58,000 bases of DNA from Adiantum capillus-veneris (lineage: Eukaryota > Streptophyta > Polypodiopsida > Polypodiales > Pteridaceae). The notes under the pieces were generated by a model, which did no database searches, was not told the DNA's origin, and worked only from the letters and a program-made list of their open reading frames with translations. Shown here piece after piece: positions 46,200 to 56,289 of this stretch. How positions within the stretch are numbered: the stretch's first letter is position 1; each line of letters starts with the position of its first letter. Made by a program: the position numbers and the translations under genes. The stretch is taken from the NCBI GenBank assembly GCA_014529385.2, contig CM043953.1, positions 73,625,872-73,683,871 on the forward strand, in the 5' to 3' direction.

Positions 46200-46400
46200 A
46201 TGGATGCAAATTTGCATGTAAACTTTGTGAGGTGTGGAGCTGCTGCCATGACGCTGGCGGAGGAGAACGGGCGCTTGCAGGCGGAGGAGGACATGCAGAA
46301 GGTGCTCTGGAGCCCTGCTCTCATCCAACAGCGCGTGGCTGAGCTCGGCGCCTCCATCACCCACGACTTCGCAGAGTCTCTGCCCCTCGTCGTCATTGGG
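46200..46400 (+). CDS. HGPT: Hypoxanthine phosphoribosyltransferase, exon 1
   Basis: 67 codons, ending in phase 0 at GGG followed by a GT donor. After a variable start, the peptide runs DMQKVLWSPALIQQRVAELG and then PLVVIG, the N-terminal strand-helix of plant HPRT. The first in-frame ATG after an upstream TGA is at 46200. A second ATG at 46248 gives a length closer to usual plant proteins and is a good alternative start. The enzyme salvages hypoxanthine and guanine to IMP and GMP using PRPP, in the cytosol or plastid depending on species. Codon use is GC-richer than in the surrounding transposons, as expected of a host gene. Confidence 0.85.
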
Positions 46401-46443
<43 letters not shown>

Positions 46444-46498
46444 GCGCGCGTGTGCACACTATATACTGTCATCTTGATTCCTTGCTAACAACTTCCAG
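46401..46498 (+). other. Intron 1 of the HPRT gene
   Basis: 98 bases, starts GT and ends TTCCAG, phase 0. Most of it is a (CT)n array (46403-46440) followed by alternating GC/GT. Splicing it out joins the VVIG and VATGAF parts of the conserved strand without changing frame. Confidence 0.85.
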
Positions 46499-46669
46499 GT
46501 TGCAACCGGAGCATTCATGTTCGTAGCTGATCTTGTTCGGGCGATTTCTCTGCCCATTAATGTCGAGTTTATACGAATTCAATCATACGGAAACAGGACA
46601 GAAAGCAGCGGGGTAGCTGTCATTTCTGACGAGCTCAAGCTGGACATCAGAGGCAAGCACATTCTTGTG
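46499..46669 (+). CDS. HGPT: Hypoxanthine phosphoribosyltransferase, exon 2
   Basis: 57 codons in phase 0 on both sides. It holds the conserved VATGAFMFVADLVRAI region and the flexible-loop motif SYG within IQSYGNRTESSG, then ELKLDIRGKHILV. It ends before GTATGG, a donor. In plant HPRT the next exon starts with the PRPP-binding EDIVDTGNTL loop; this is not found between here and the window end. Either intron 2 is very long, swollen by the transposons that follow, or the gene is a broken copy. The part present has no stops and all expected residues, so an intact gene with a long intron is favoured. Confidence 0.85.
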
Positions 46670-47449
46670 GTATGGCAGTTTGGCTTTCTTTCCTTCAGAA
46701 ATTCATGCACGCATGGGGAACAATTAGGTCATGGACATCTATGACCTGGTAGAGGACTCCTCACATAACCATAAACAATCGTGCCGAGGCATTTGACAGA
46801 GTTGTAGGATGGCTCAAGGCTTTAGCATCACATTATATTCTAGATCAGTCATGAGCTAAGAATTCATGTTTAATTATAAATCATGCTCTGCCAATACATC
46901 CATCTAAATGTAGAGTCAATTAGCTGGACGCGAAAGACTTAAGGCTTTTAGTAGTTGGTGGTTTACTTCAGAAGAGTCCCACTCTTGCTCTGTGGTAGTT
47001 GCATTGCAAGCAACACTTCACATCGCAGTCCATACGCTTTCCATGCTGTCCTTAGAAAGTTTATAGAGTTGTCTTGTCGTGAGCCTCGTATGTGTCACAT
47101 GCACCACCGTATCTTCAACAACATGCTAGCAAACACATTGAAGCAATCACACACCACCCTGTTCAATAAGCTTCTTTTATCTCTCTCACAGCTTTCTTTC
47201 ATGGTTATTGAATGCCTTTATGTGAGCTAAGGTGCATTTATATATCAGCAAGACAGGGTGAACAATCAAAAACATGGTTAAATTGCAATTACTCTTGCCT
47301 TGAAACTGTTGTTGTAATTTCAAACCTTTTTTGCTCAATTAGATGCAGGCAGCACTTACAAATGTGGAAGGGCATCTTGGCAATGGTTATTGAGCTTGAG
47401 CTTTGTTATTTCTTTTGTAATCTCAATCATATTTTTCCTTCAACTTGAA
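46670..47449 (+). other. Probable start of HPRT intron 2
   Basis: Begins with the donor GTATGG. No exon-like segment with HPRT residues was found. The right end passes into gypsy-type LTR sequence at about 47450. Confidence 0.55.
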
Positions 47450-47967
47450 ACGCGTTGGCAGCTTTTGGGAGTCAGCTTTTGGAACCATATGCTTTTAGAA
47501 CTTGAAGCTTTTCATGTAACTGCTTTTAGAGGCCAAGGGCCTTTAAATATGATCCATGGGCTCTCAGTCTGGCAGTCTACCTATAGGAGATGCATAGTAG
47601 AGTCATTGGAGTCGTACTTTGATGAAGTAATATAAAGAAATACCACGTTGATGAAGTAATATAAAGAAATACCATGGTATTTAGTCAATACTATGCATGA
47701 TGGAGCTGATGGTTATATTGTCTTGTGGGTGACTACTATGGGTCTGTACCTTGCACTTTCCTTTAAGGGTGAATTTGGGCTTATCCTGGAATCATCTAGG
47801 TATATATAAAGAAATACCAAAAGGGGCGCCAAGGTTTGGGGCCAATGCTCTCTTGGAGTGGAATTCCGCCACTCCGTGTCTCGTGTGTCGTGCATCTCTT
47901 GCAGTTCAGTGCTTAAAGTTGTTGAGTCTGATCTTTTCCGTTGGCACGTGGTGCCTGTCCCGTTACA
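47450..47967 (+). repeat. 5' LTR of G1, truncated and rearranged
   Basis: Matches the G1 3' LTR from about the middle of U3 onward. A 27-bp tandem repeat (TTGATGAAGTAATATAAAG and on) at about 47618-47673 and some 130 extra bases lie before the GGGGCGCCAAGGTTTGGGG block. Ends CCCGTTACA. Confidence 0.75.
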
Positions 47968-47968
47968 G

Positions 47969-47980
47969 TGGTATCAGAGC
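47969..47980 (+). promoter_or_regulatory. Primer binding site (tRNA-iMet) of G1
   Basis: TGGTATCAGAGC one base after the LTR. Confidence 0.92.
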
Positions 47981-48759
47981 TTCAGGCATGTGCGTTTCTG
48001 AAAGCATACAAGTCTTACCAAAGAGCAGACAAAGCAAGATGGCCCTTCCAAGTTTTACAGGGAATTTTACTAAAGAATCTTCGTGTCTCAACCCCGGACT
48101 TATTAGCCACTCCCACCCTTAGTCCATTGCGCATCAGACGCGCTCCTGTCTTCATCGCTGTCTTACAGACATAAGACATTTTTTTTCTCAGAAGGAGTGC
48201 TACCAAGCCGCACACTCTAAGGACTCGGAAAGCTTTCAAGAAAATTTTGGGCCGAAGTTATATGCCTTCAGACATCTTCCTTCGGAGTGCAGCTTCTGCC
48301 AGAGTGAAGTATCTTGAAATGCTTGCCACAGAAATCCTAGCAGATTACAACTTGAAATTTAGCAACATCTCTCAACAGGGGTCTCTTCTCGAGCTATATC
48401 TTGGGGCTACCATCACCGTCACAAGAACACTGTCTATCGAGGCCTATTTCGACTATTCAAGAGCTTATGGACTGCGATCGGCTACAACCCTATGGAAGAA
48501 ATCTAACCTTTATTTTGGTGCAGGTTTCAGGACGGTAGCCCTGTCGACTTTCAAGCTCGATTGATGTCGAGAATGCTTTTTCACTTTTATTTAAGAGTTT
48601 TCTGAAGTTTTTGGAATTTGTTTGAAATGGATGGTATTTGTTTTAAACCTGACTTGGTGCCGATTTGGATTGTATGACTCTGGTTTTAATACTTGTTTCA
48701 AAGCTTGGTGATTTACTCCCGAGTGAGAAATTTTGTTTTGGTATTGTCTGAACCTCGGA

Positions 48760-48905
48760 ACAATGCAGATGGGATGTCTGGGGAGCGTTTTGTTGTATGC
48801 TGGAAAACCTTTGAACGACGCAGATGGGATGTTTGGGGAGCATTTGGTTGTATGCTTGAAACCTCCAAGCCACGCAGGGTGCGGTCTGGGTAGCGTTTGG
48901 TTGTA
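48760..48905 (+). repeat. ~59-bp tandem repeats in G1
   Basis: Two good copies and one degenerate copy of a unit built around GCAGATGGGATGT and GTTTGGTTGTATGC. Confidence 0.75.
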
Positions 48906-49333
48906 TCAGTTCTTTAAGCTCATGGCCCGGACCTTTTTAGGTTATTTGCGGGGGAAGTGAAGAGATAGTTGTTGAGTAGCTTCATACTGCAGACCGTTTG
49001 TCTTGGGGGAGTGCTTAGCGGCGGCGTTCGTTGTGTCTTGTAACATGTATATGTGAGCATTTGTGTTGCATTGTGATGTGCCAACCACTGGGTATATTCC
49101 TAATTGGATGAGATTGCCCTGGAATGTAATATTAGGGCATCAAGACACTCGTTAAGATCAACGCGGTCTGGGTGTGAAGCGAATTTTGCTACGCCAGAAT
49201 ATGAAGAGCTCTGATCTGGAATGAGAAAACTAATTGTCCCTCGGAATGACGCTCGGAAACTTTTAAACTAACTTGAGTTGTTTTGTAGATATGTTGTAAT
49301 TGCGGACGATTACTCTCTTTCAAGAAGGGGGGA

Positions 49334-49868
49334 TGTCACAAAGTGCTGACGTGTCAAGTCACTCAAGACCTGAGCCTACCTACAGATCTCGGTCGAGGGG
49401 CCTAAATCCTAAGAAGAAGCACCTGAAGAAGTTTTACCAACTTACAGAACCTCGTGAGTGGGACAATTTATTAAAAGAGTTCCTACCAACTTATGAGACT
49501 ACGTCCGATTGGACGCAGTTGATAAAGGACTAGTGTAAAATATGATGATGTGGCAGCTGTACGGACGCCTGCGAATCACGTTCCAAGCTGTTGACGTGGC
49601 AGGTGTACTGAACTTCGCGTTTTACGGTGATGACGTGGCAGTTGTACAAATTCTCAGAAACGTAGTCAACTTTTGGAAGTTAGCTTTTGGAACCAGATGC
49701 TTTTAGAACTTGAAGCTTTTCATGTAATTGCTTTTAGAGGCCAAGGGCCTTTAGATATGACCCATGGGCTCTCGCTCCCGCAGTCTACCCGCGGGAGATA
49801 TAGAGCAGAGCCATGTGAGTTGTACTTTGATGAAGCAATATAAAGAAATATTGAAAGGGGTGCCAGGG
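49334..49868 (+). repeat. 3' LTR of G1, first part
   Basis: Starts TGTCACAAAGTGCTGACG after CAAGAAGGGGGGA. Interrupted by G2 after CAGGG; the rest is 52850-52988 (ends CCCATTACA). Total 674 bp, matching the G2 LTR length. Confidence 0.88.
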
Positions 49869-50437
49869 TGTCACAAACTGTTGACGTGTCAAAGCCCTGA
49901 AGAATGGAGCCAACTTGCAGATGCCGGCTGAGGGGCCTAAACCCTAAGAAGAACAAGTAACAAAAGAAGAAGTCCTACCAACTTATGGGGACCCCGTCCG
50001 ATGGGACCCCAAGTGACATAAAGGATTAAAACAAAGCAACACCCACACACAAAGTCTTGCGCATGAACTGATGATGTGGCAGATTTTCGACAATTGCGCT
50101 GACATGATGACGTGGCAAGCTGTGTGGATTTCCGCGTTTTGTGCTGATTGCTGATGTGGCAGTTGTACGGAATTCCGTGATTTACGCTGACAGCTTTTTT
50201 GGCATTGCTTTTGGACCACAAGCTTTTGAGTTTGAAGGCTTTTCATGTAAACTGCTTTTCATTGGCCAAGGGGCCTTTAAATATGTGCTAAGGGCTCATT
50301 CTCTGGCATGCTTCCTGGAGAAGGTGCAGAGTCTGGAGTTCCGGCTTGTACTAAGTTGATGCAATATAAAGAAATACCGAAAGGGGCGCCAAGGTTTAAG
50401 GCCAATACTCTCTGGGGTGGAATTCCGCCACTCCGCG

Positions 50438-50469
<32 letters not shown>

Positions 50470-50543
50470 CAGTTGCTATTGAAGTACTAAATGTCTGTTC
50501 AGTCTGTTCTTTTCTTTTGGCACGTGGTGCTCGACTTGTGACA
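49869..50543 (+). repeat. 5' LTR of G2
   Basis: 675 bp, TGTCAC...GTGACA. Contains a (CT)n array at 50438-50465, several ACGT-core and GATGTGGCAG motifs in U3, and a TATA-like CAATATAAAG near 50362. Confidence 0.9.
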
Positions 50544-50544
50544 G

Positions 50545-50556
50545 TGGTATCAGAGC
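50545..50556 (+). promoter_or_regulatory. Primer binding site (tRNA-iMet) of G2
   Basis: TGGTATCAGAGC one base after the LTR. Confidence 0.93.
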
Positions 50557-50747
50557 ATCAGGCGTGTGCTTTTCTGAAAGCATACCGGCCTACCAAAGAG
50601 CAGACAGAGCAAGATCGCACTTCGAAAGTTCATTGGAAATTTTGGCTTCGTGCTCAAACCCCGGACTCACTAGCCACTCCACCCTTACTACATCGCGCAT
50701 CGGGCGCGCTCTCGTCTTCACCGCTCATGTCTTACAAGGCATAAGCC

Positions 50748-51014
50748 ATGAAGATCACTTGCAAGAGAAGGTTTCAAGATTTGTTTCAAGTCACCGTTTT
50801 TCTCAAAAGCAGTGCCATGCAGATGTTGATGTCTACAGCTACCAAGCCGCACACTCCAATGACTTGGCAAGCTTTCAAGAAAATTTTTGCCCGAAGTTAT
50901 ATGGTTTCTGACATCTTCCTTCGGAGTGCAACTTCTGGCAGAGTGGGGTATCCTGAAATGCTTGCCATGGAAACCCTAGCAGATTATAACTTGAAATTTC
51001 TTGACATCTCTTAG
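50748..51014 (+). pseudogene. Gag remnant of G2
   Basis: An 88-residue frame whose second half (MTWQAFKKIFARSYMVSD, then AMETLADYNLKFLDIS) fits the middle of the Ty3-type retrotransposon gag domain, W-x2-F-K-x2-F-x3-Y ... L-x-x-Y-x-x-K-F-x-x-I-S. A homologous, differently broken piece is in G1 at 48225-48370. Too short to be a working capsid protein. Confidence 0.6.
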
Positions 51015-51423
51015 TAGATGTCTCTTCACGAGTAGACCTTGAAGGTCCAGTGTGATTGCTATCTTGGGACTACCATCGCCGCCAAAGAAACACTGTTTGT
51101 CCAAGAGTTGATGGACCATGCTGTGCTCGGCTACGACCCTATGGAATGAACCTAACCCTAATTTTTTTGGTGCAAGTTTCAGGATGGAAAGTCAGTTGAC
51201 ATTTCGAGCTCAACTGATGTCGAGATTGCTTTTTAAGTTTGAAATCTGTTTGAGAACTTGTTTGGTGATCCTGTTTGGAATTTGTGTGAAATGGATGGTA
51301 TTTATTTTGAACTTGTCTTGGTGCCGATTTGAATTGTTTGACTTTGGTTGTAATACTGGTTTGAATGATTGGTGATTGTACTTTCGGGTGGAGTAGTGAG
51401 AAATGATGTTTGAGAATGCTTAT

Positions 51424-51770
51424 TCATACTCATGGCCCGGACCCCGGACCCTTGTGGTTATTTGTGGGGGGAGTATTGAATGATTGAAAAGTGTTGTTTT
51501 TACTCATGGCCCGGACCCTTGTGGTTATTTATAGGGGGAATATTGTTGTTGTGACTCCCGGCCCAGACTTGGATGGTTATGCGGGAGGAGTATTAAGAAG
51601 TCTGAGCAATAGTTACTCTCAACACCTGCAAACGATGCATGCTGCGGTTTGGGGGCCGTTTGGTTGTAAAAGGCCCCTATATCTCCCGGCCCGGACTTTT
51701 TTAGGTTATGCGGGAGCAATGATGAGGGAGTCGTTGAATATATCCCGGCCCGGACCTGGGAGGAGTGTTT
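51424..51770 (+). repeat. Five degenerate repeats around CCCGGCCCGGAC
   Basis: Units beginning near 51428, 51507, 51557, 51687 and 51743 share a GGCCCGGAC core followed by a GGTTAT and a G-rich end (GCGGGAG or GGGGGGAG). One copy is in G1 near 48922. Confidence 0.75.
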
Positions 51771-52164
51771 ATCGGCGGCTTTATGTTTCTATGTCTTGTA
51801 ACATGCATATGTGAGCATTTGTGCTGCATTGTGATGTGCCAACCACTGATTATTCCTAATTGGATGAGATTGCCTGGGTATGTAATATTAGTGCATCAAG
51901 ACACTTGTGGAAGATCAATGCGGTTTCGGTGTGATGGTTTTTTTTCTTCGCCGAAATATCAAGAGTTTCGATTTGGACGAAAGGAGAAGCCAACTCCTTG
52001 ATCAAAAGAGCCGAAAGGAGAAGCTAACTCCTTAACAAAAAGAGCAAACTGATTGTCCCTCGGAATGTCCCTCGGAATGACCTTCGGAAATTTTTGAGCT
52101 AACTTGAGTTGTTTTGCAGATATGCTGTAATTGCGGACGATTACTCTCTTTCAAGAAGGGGAGA

Positions 52165-52719
52165 TGTCACAAATTGCTGACGTGTCAAAACCTTGAAGAA
52201 TGGAGCCAACTTGCAGATGCCGCCGAGGGGCCTAAACCCTAAGAAGAACAAGTAACAGAAGAAGAAGTCCTACCAACTTCTGGGGACCCCGTTCGATGGG
52301 GCCCCGAGTGACATAAAGGACTAAAACAAAGCGGGACCTACACACAAAGTCTTGTGCATGAACTGATGATGTGGTAGATTTTTGAAAATTGCACTGACAT
52401 GATGACGTGGTAGGTTGTACGGATTTCCGCGTTTTGTGCTGACTGTTGACGTGGCAGTTGTACGGAATTCCGCGCTTTACGCTGGCAGCTTTTTGGCATT
52501 GCTTTTGGACCAGAAGCTTTTGAGTTTGAGAGCTTTTCATGTAAACTGCTTTTCATAGGCCAAGGGCCTTTAAATATGTGCTAAGGGCTCATTCTCTGGC
52601 ATGCTTCTTGGAGAAGGTGCAGAGTCTCGAGTTCCGGCTTGTATTGAGTTGATGCAATATAAAGAAATACCGAAAGGGGCGCCAAGGTTTGGGGCCAATG
52701 CTCTCTGGGGTGGAATTCC

Positions 52720-52762
<43 letters not shown>

Positions 52763-52844
52763 TCTCAGTTTAGTTGTTATTGAAGTGCTAAAAGTCTGTT
52801 CAGTCTGTTCTTTTCTATTGGCACGTGGTGCCCGACTTGTGACA
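52165..52844 (+). repeat. 3' LTR of G2
   Basis: 680 bp, follows CAAGAAGGGGAGA. The CT array (52723-52759) is at the same site as in the 5' LTR but longer. Followed by the CAGGG duplication. Confidence 0.9.
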
Positions 52845-52849
52845 CAGGG

Positions 52850-52988
52850 TTTGGGGCCAATGCTCTCTTGGGGTGGAACTCCGCCACTCCGCGTCTCGTG
52901 TGTTGTGTATCTCTTTTAGTTCAATGTTATTTGAAGTGCTTGAAGTTGTTGTTCTTTTCCGCTGGCAGGTGGTGCCTGTCCCATTACA
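52850..52988 (+). repeat. 3' LTR of G1, second part
   Basis: Continuation of the G1 LTR after the G2 insertion (GTTTGGGGCCAATGCTC to CCCATTACA). Confidence 0.88.
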
Positions 52989-54058
52989 TCAGCCCTTGTA
53001 GCTGCAGATTTCAGCCGTGAAGATGACGTCGCCGCTGATTTCCATGGCTGCCCTAAGTGTACTCAATAGGCGAGTTGCATCGCAAAGAAGTGCATACAAA
53101 GATTGTTTCCATCGTGACAAGTTGCTGTTTTTCAGCCCATAGTCGTCGTAGACGGGGCTGATTTACGAGAAGGAACCCAAGAACACATCAGGATTGGAAG
53201 AGAAGGTTCTTAGCATAGAGATCTCTTTCGAGGAGTTGCTTTTCAAGAACCGAGTTGCGTTTTGAGTTGTGAGACCTCACATGTAACGTTTTTCACTTTG
53301 AATGTTTGTTTGCAGGAGCACTTCCTCTTTTGTAGGAGTAGAGGAATGCATGAGCCTATATAGGAAAAATGTGCTCTGAGCAACTAGAGCCCGATCAGTT
53401 CTAAGGTTTCGTACCCTAAGTTTGGGAGTAGATCCACAGATCTAATAGTGGTAGACTCTGGAGCTGGGATAGGGAGTTGAGATTTCCAAGGACCCAAAAT
53501 CTGCCAGCAAAAAGCACCAGCGCAATTTGTGGAAATCCATACAGGCTGCCACGTCAGCACTTTTAGCGCAAAAGCAAGGGAGTCCGTACAGCCGTACAAT
53601 TTGCATGCGTGTGTGTGTCCAGATAGAACTGCCACGTGATCAATTTTTGATACTTACCATATATGCAAAGGGGAGAGAGAGATGCACGAGAGCAAATCAT
53701 CACGCTATATGAGACAAAGGAGAATGCAAGCTTTCGATTAAAGCTGTGATCACCTGCACCTACTACTCACACACACATTATACTCACTTATGAGCTTCAA
53801 ATTAGCCCTCTCCATTTTGGGCATGTGTGTTGGCTTGCAGGTTGCTCTCCTACTCAGAGTTACCTAGAACGCGAAATGGGAACGGCGACGGGCCTCTTTG
53901 CGGAACGGGGAATAGGAAGGGGTCTGGAACGGGAACGGCGCGGAACAGGAGGCTAAAAAACACTCAAATAATGCTATTTTTAGCGTTATGTGTTTGAATA
54001 CAAGTAGTACTAGAGTCCTTTGACTCTAATACCCACAAAAAACATGATTCGAAGACCA
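52989..54058. other. Intergenic or intronic; contains a reversed G-type LTR piece
   Basis: On the minus strand, roughly 53640 to 53490 resembles the U3 of the G LTRs (GCTGACGTGGCAGCCTGTATGGATTTCC against the G2 order), with a TATA-like CCTATATAGG farther on near 53357. A GGAACGG-type short repeat array lies at 53873-53950. No gene recognised. Confidence 0.45.
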
Positions 54059-54063
54059 TTCAA

Positions 54064-54635
54064 TGTCACAAAGTGATGACGTGGCTATTGACAGCAGAAA
54101 CCCTAATTTTTGCTAGAAACCCTAAAATCCCTATAAACCCTAATTTTTGCAAGAAACCCTAATTTTCGGAAATCACGGAGGTGGATTTTTTTTAAATTTT
54201 AAAAATTTATAATAAATTTAATGAGCGACGCAAATCCTAGCTTTTTGCTACGCAAGGATTTTGGATGAGAGAAAGAGAGTTGAATTGCTTTATTTTAACT
54301 CTCATGAGAGAGAGAGAGAATTTGCTTTTGCTTTCAAGCTTTTGGGGCTTTGCTTTTGGGCATCCCTTGTAACCTTTAAATTAGTGGTGAGGGCCTCACT
54401 TCTCAGAGCATTTGGACGCAAAGTCTGAGAGTGAAACCCTAACCGCTCTTGTACTTTGACATTGATTAATACATAAAGAAATACCGAAAGGGGCGCCAGT
54501 CTTTGGGGCCAATATCTCTAGGCACGGAACTCCGCCGGGCCAGTGTAAATCTATTGTGATCTGTGAATTGTTTTGAAGTGGTTATTTGGTGCTGTCGCGA
54601 TTGATTCTTGACTTGGAGTGTTGAAGTCTGTTACA
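54064..54635 (+). repeat. 5' LTR of gypsy element G3
   Basis: 572 bp, TGTCACAAAGTGATGACG to GTCTGTTACA. The end block (AATACCGAAAGGGGCGCCA, then TTGGGGCCAAT and GGAACTCCGCC) matches G1 and G2, while U3 differs. U3 has four AAACCCTA telo-boxes at 54098, 54117, 54135 and 54154. Confidence 0.87.
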
Positions 54636-54636
54636 G

Positions 54637-54648
54637 TGGTATCAGAGC
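54637..54648 (+). promoter_or_regulatory. Primer binding site (tRNA-iMet) of G3
   Basis: TGGTATCAGAGC one base after the LTR. Confidence 0.93.
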
Positions 54649-54704
54649 ACGGCCGATTTCTCTTTTACGGAAAATCCGATCCCCAATTTTTTTCCGTGGC
54701 ACCT

Positions 54705-56170
54705 ATGGCTTCACGCAAGGATCAATCGACTCCCTCTGCATCTTGAGATGTGGGCAGGGATCACAACGAAGATTATGACAGAGAGTATGGCCCGCCTCGG
54801 CCTACTCAGGTGGAGCAAAGAGAGATGAAGCATCGTCACTTGATCGACGATGCAACAAAGATGATGCTCAGTTTTGCGAAGGATCCGAAATTGGCAAAAT
54901 ATATGAGCGAGACTTCTTTTCAGGAAGTGCATGAGCAGTGGTAGAAAACCACTACACCACCACTGAAACCCGCTCTCAAGAAACTTTCTGATCACAAACA
55001 GTATTCAGAGAAGGAATTACAAGAGGTGGTTGATGCACGGATTGCTCAGCTTTTTGACGCGCAAAAGAAAGCCAAAAAGCACGGCAAAAAGCAGAAGAAA
55101 AGCACCGACTTCCCGGGATATTTGGGTCGTCAGTCGACATTTGACAAGGCAAAGAAACAGAAGAAGTGTGTTCGATTGAAGGAGTACCCAACTCTTCTTC
55201 GTCTTCTTCTTCTTCTGACAGTATTTCTAGCTCTTTAGATTCGAGCGAAGAAGACAAAAAAGGTAAAAAGAGAAGCAAGAAACAAAGCTTCAGAAAGGGC
55301 AAGAAAAAAGCAAAGAAGACTAAATCTCGCCCAGAGACTGACAGTTCTACTGAGGACTCGTCTACAGACAGCTTAGATTCTGATGAGGGAAACTTTTATG
55401 CGAACAAGAAGAATTTTTACAAAGCCAACCAGTATGACTTTCTCGAAGATAAAAAGCAAGAAAGTCCGAGAGTTTAAGGAAGGTAGCCACTCGATCAAGT
55501 TTGATACTTTTTCAGGATACTCAGATGCTTCGAAGGCTTTGTCTTTTATACAGCAGTTTGACATTGCTTTCGCGGGAGGACGCTATGCAGAGCACTCCAA
55601 GATTCAGAGAGCTACCTCTTACCTTAAGGGGAATGCTCGTACTTGGTGGTCCACGCTTCTTTTAAACAAGACTGCGCCAGTTAAATGACTGAAATTTAAA
55701 AAGCTTTTTATTTCTTCTTGGTTGACGCAAGAATATGAACGAGATATACGAGCTGCTTGGAACCATCTTCGGATGACAAACAAAGATTCAATCAATGCTT
55801 ATTGTGAAAGATTCTGGAGCTCTTTTCTACCCGCCTCTTCATTCAAGAAGATCTCGTTCATAGAACAGATTGAGCGGTTCACCTTGGGTCTACCTACAGA
55901 GATGCGAGATCACTGCTTGGAACAGAAGTCAGCTTCTATTCAGGAGTTGATGAGTCATGAGAAGCGGGGCTTTGCCATTCACTCTGGCAGTCTGACCTAC
56001 CCCACAGATGAGGCCATGACACAACGAGCCGAACAGACCTCTGGGAATGAAAGTAGAAAGAAAACGAGCAACCCAGAGAAAAAGGATGCATGACCCAAGC
56101 TTACTCCTGAGGAGAGAGCTCGCTTCATCAGAGAGGGGAAGTGCTTTGGATGCGGGGAACATGGACTAAA
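54705..56170 (+). pseudogene. Gypsy gag of G3, broken
   Basis: The start codon is at 54705 (MASRKDQS). A TGA stops it at codon 14, a TAG breaks it near 54944, and frames shift near 55170, 55460 and 55690. The N-terminal region is charged; then a Lys/Ser-rich, low-complexity stretch (55060-55380) is followed by the gag capsid domain. That domain has IKFDTFSGYSDASKALSFI, NARTWWSTLL and NKDSINAYCERFWSSF. A damaged knuckle CFGCGEHG occurs near 56145. Gag would package element RNA. The capsid part aligns with the small remnants in G1 and G2. Confidence 0.82.
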
Positions 56171-56289
56171 AAGGCACAGAAAGAACAGAATGATAAAGAC
56201 GGCGACATGCCTAATAGTTCGAGAGCAGTTGAGCAGAAAAGGCAGATAGAAAAGCAGAACTGGTACAACATGGCGTGGGACCTGCACCG

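Larger units (their letters stand above)
49869..52844 (+). mobile_element. Non-autonomous gypsy-type element G2, complete
   Basis: 2976 bp with LTRs 49869-50543 and 52165-52844, primer site 50545-50556, PPT before 52165 and target duplication CAGGG at 49864-49868 and 52845-52849. It sits inside the 3' LTR of its relative G1. The inside has a short gag remnant but no protease, RT or integrase, so it depended on enzymes of another element. LTR differences are visibly more numerous than in element J, so it is older. Confidence 0.93.
47450..52988 (+). mobile_element. Non-autonomous gypsy-type element G1 (contains G2)
   Basis: A 5' LTR lacking its first ~330 bases ends at 47967 and is followed by a tRNA-Met primer site. 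The internal region is only about 1.4 kb, then a PPT (49322-49333) and a 3' LTR. The 3' LTR is 49334-49868 continued at 52850-52988, split by element G2. The inside encodes a short gag-like piece (KAFKKILGRSYMPSDIFLRS near 48225-48290) and no enzyme. It shares its LTR and 3' region with G2 and its LTR end block with G3. Confidence 0.82.

Noticed and set aside
55166-55477. Lys/Ser-rich nuclear protein gene
   Set aside because: It lies between G3 gag start and capsid domain in the same strand and is best read as the low-complexity linker of that gag after a frameshift.
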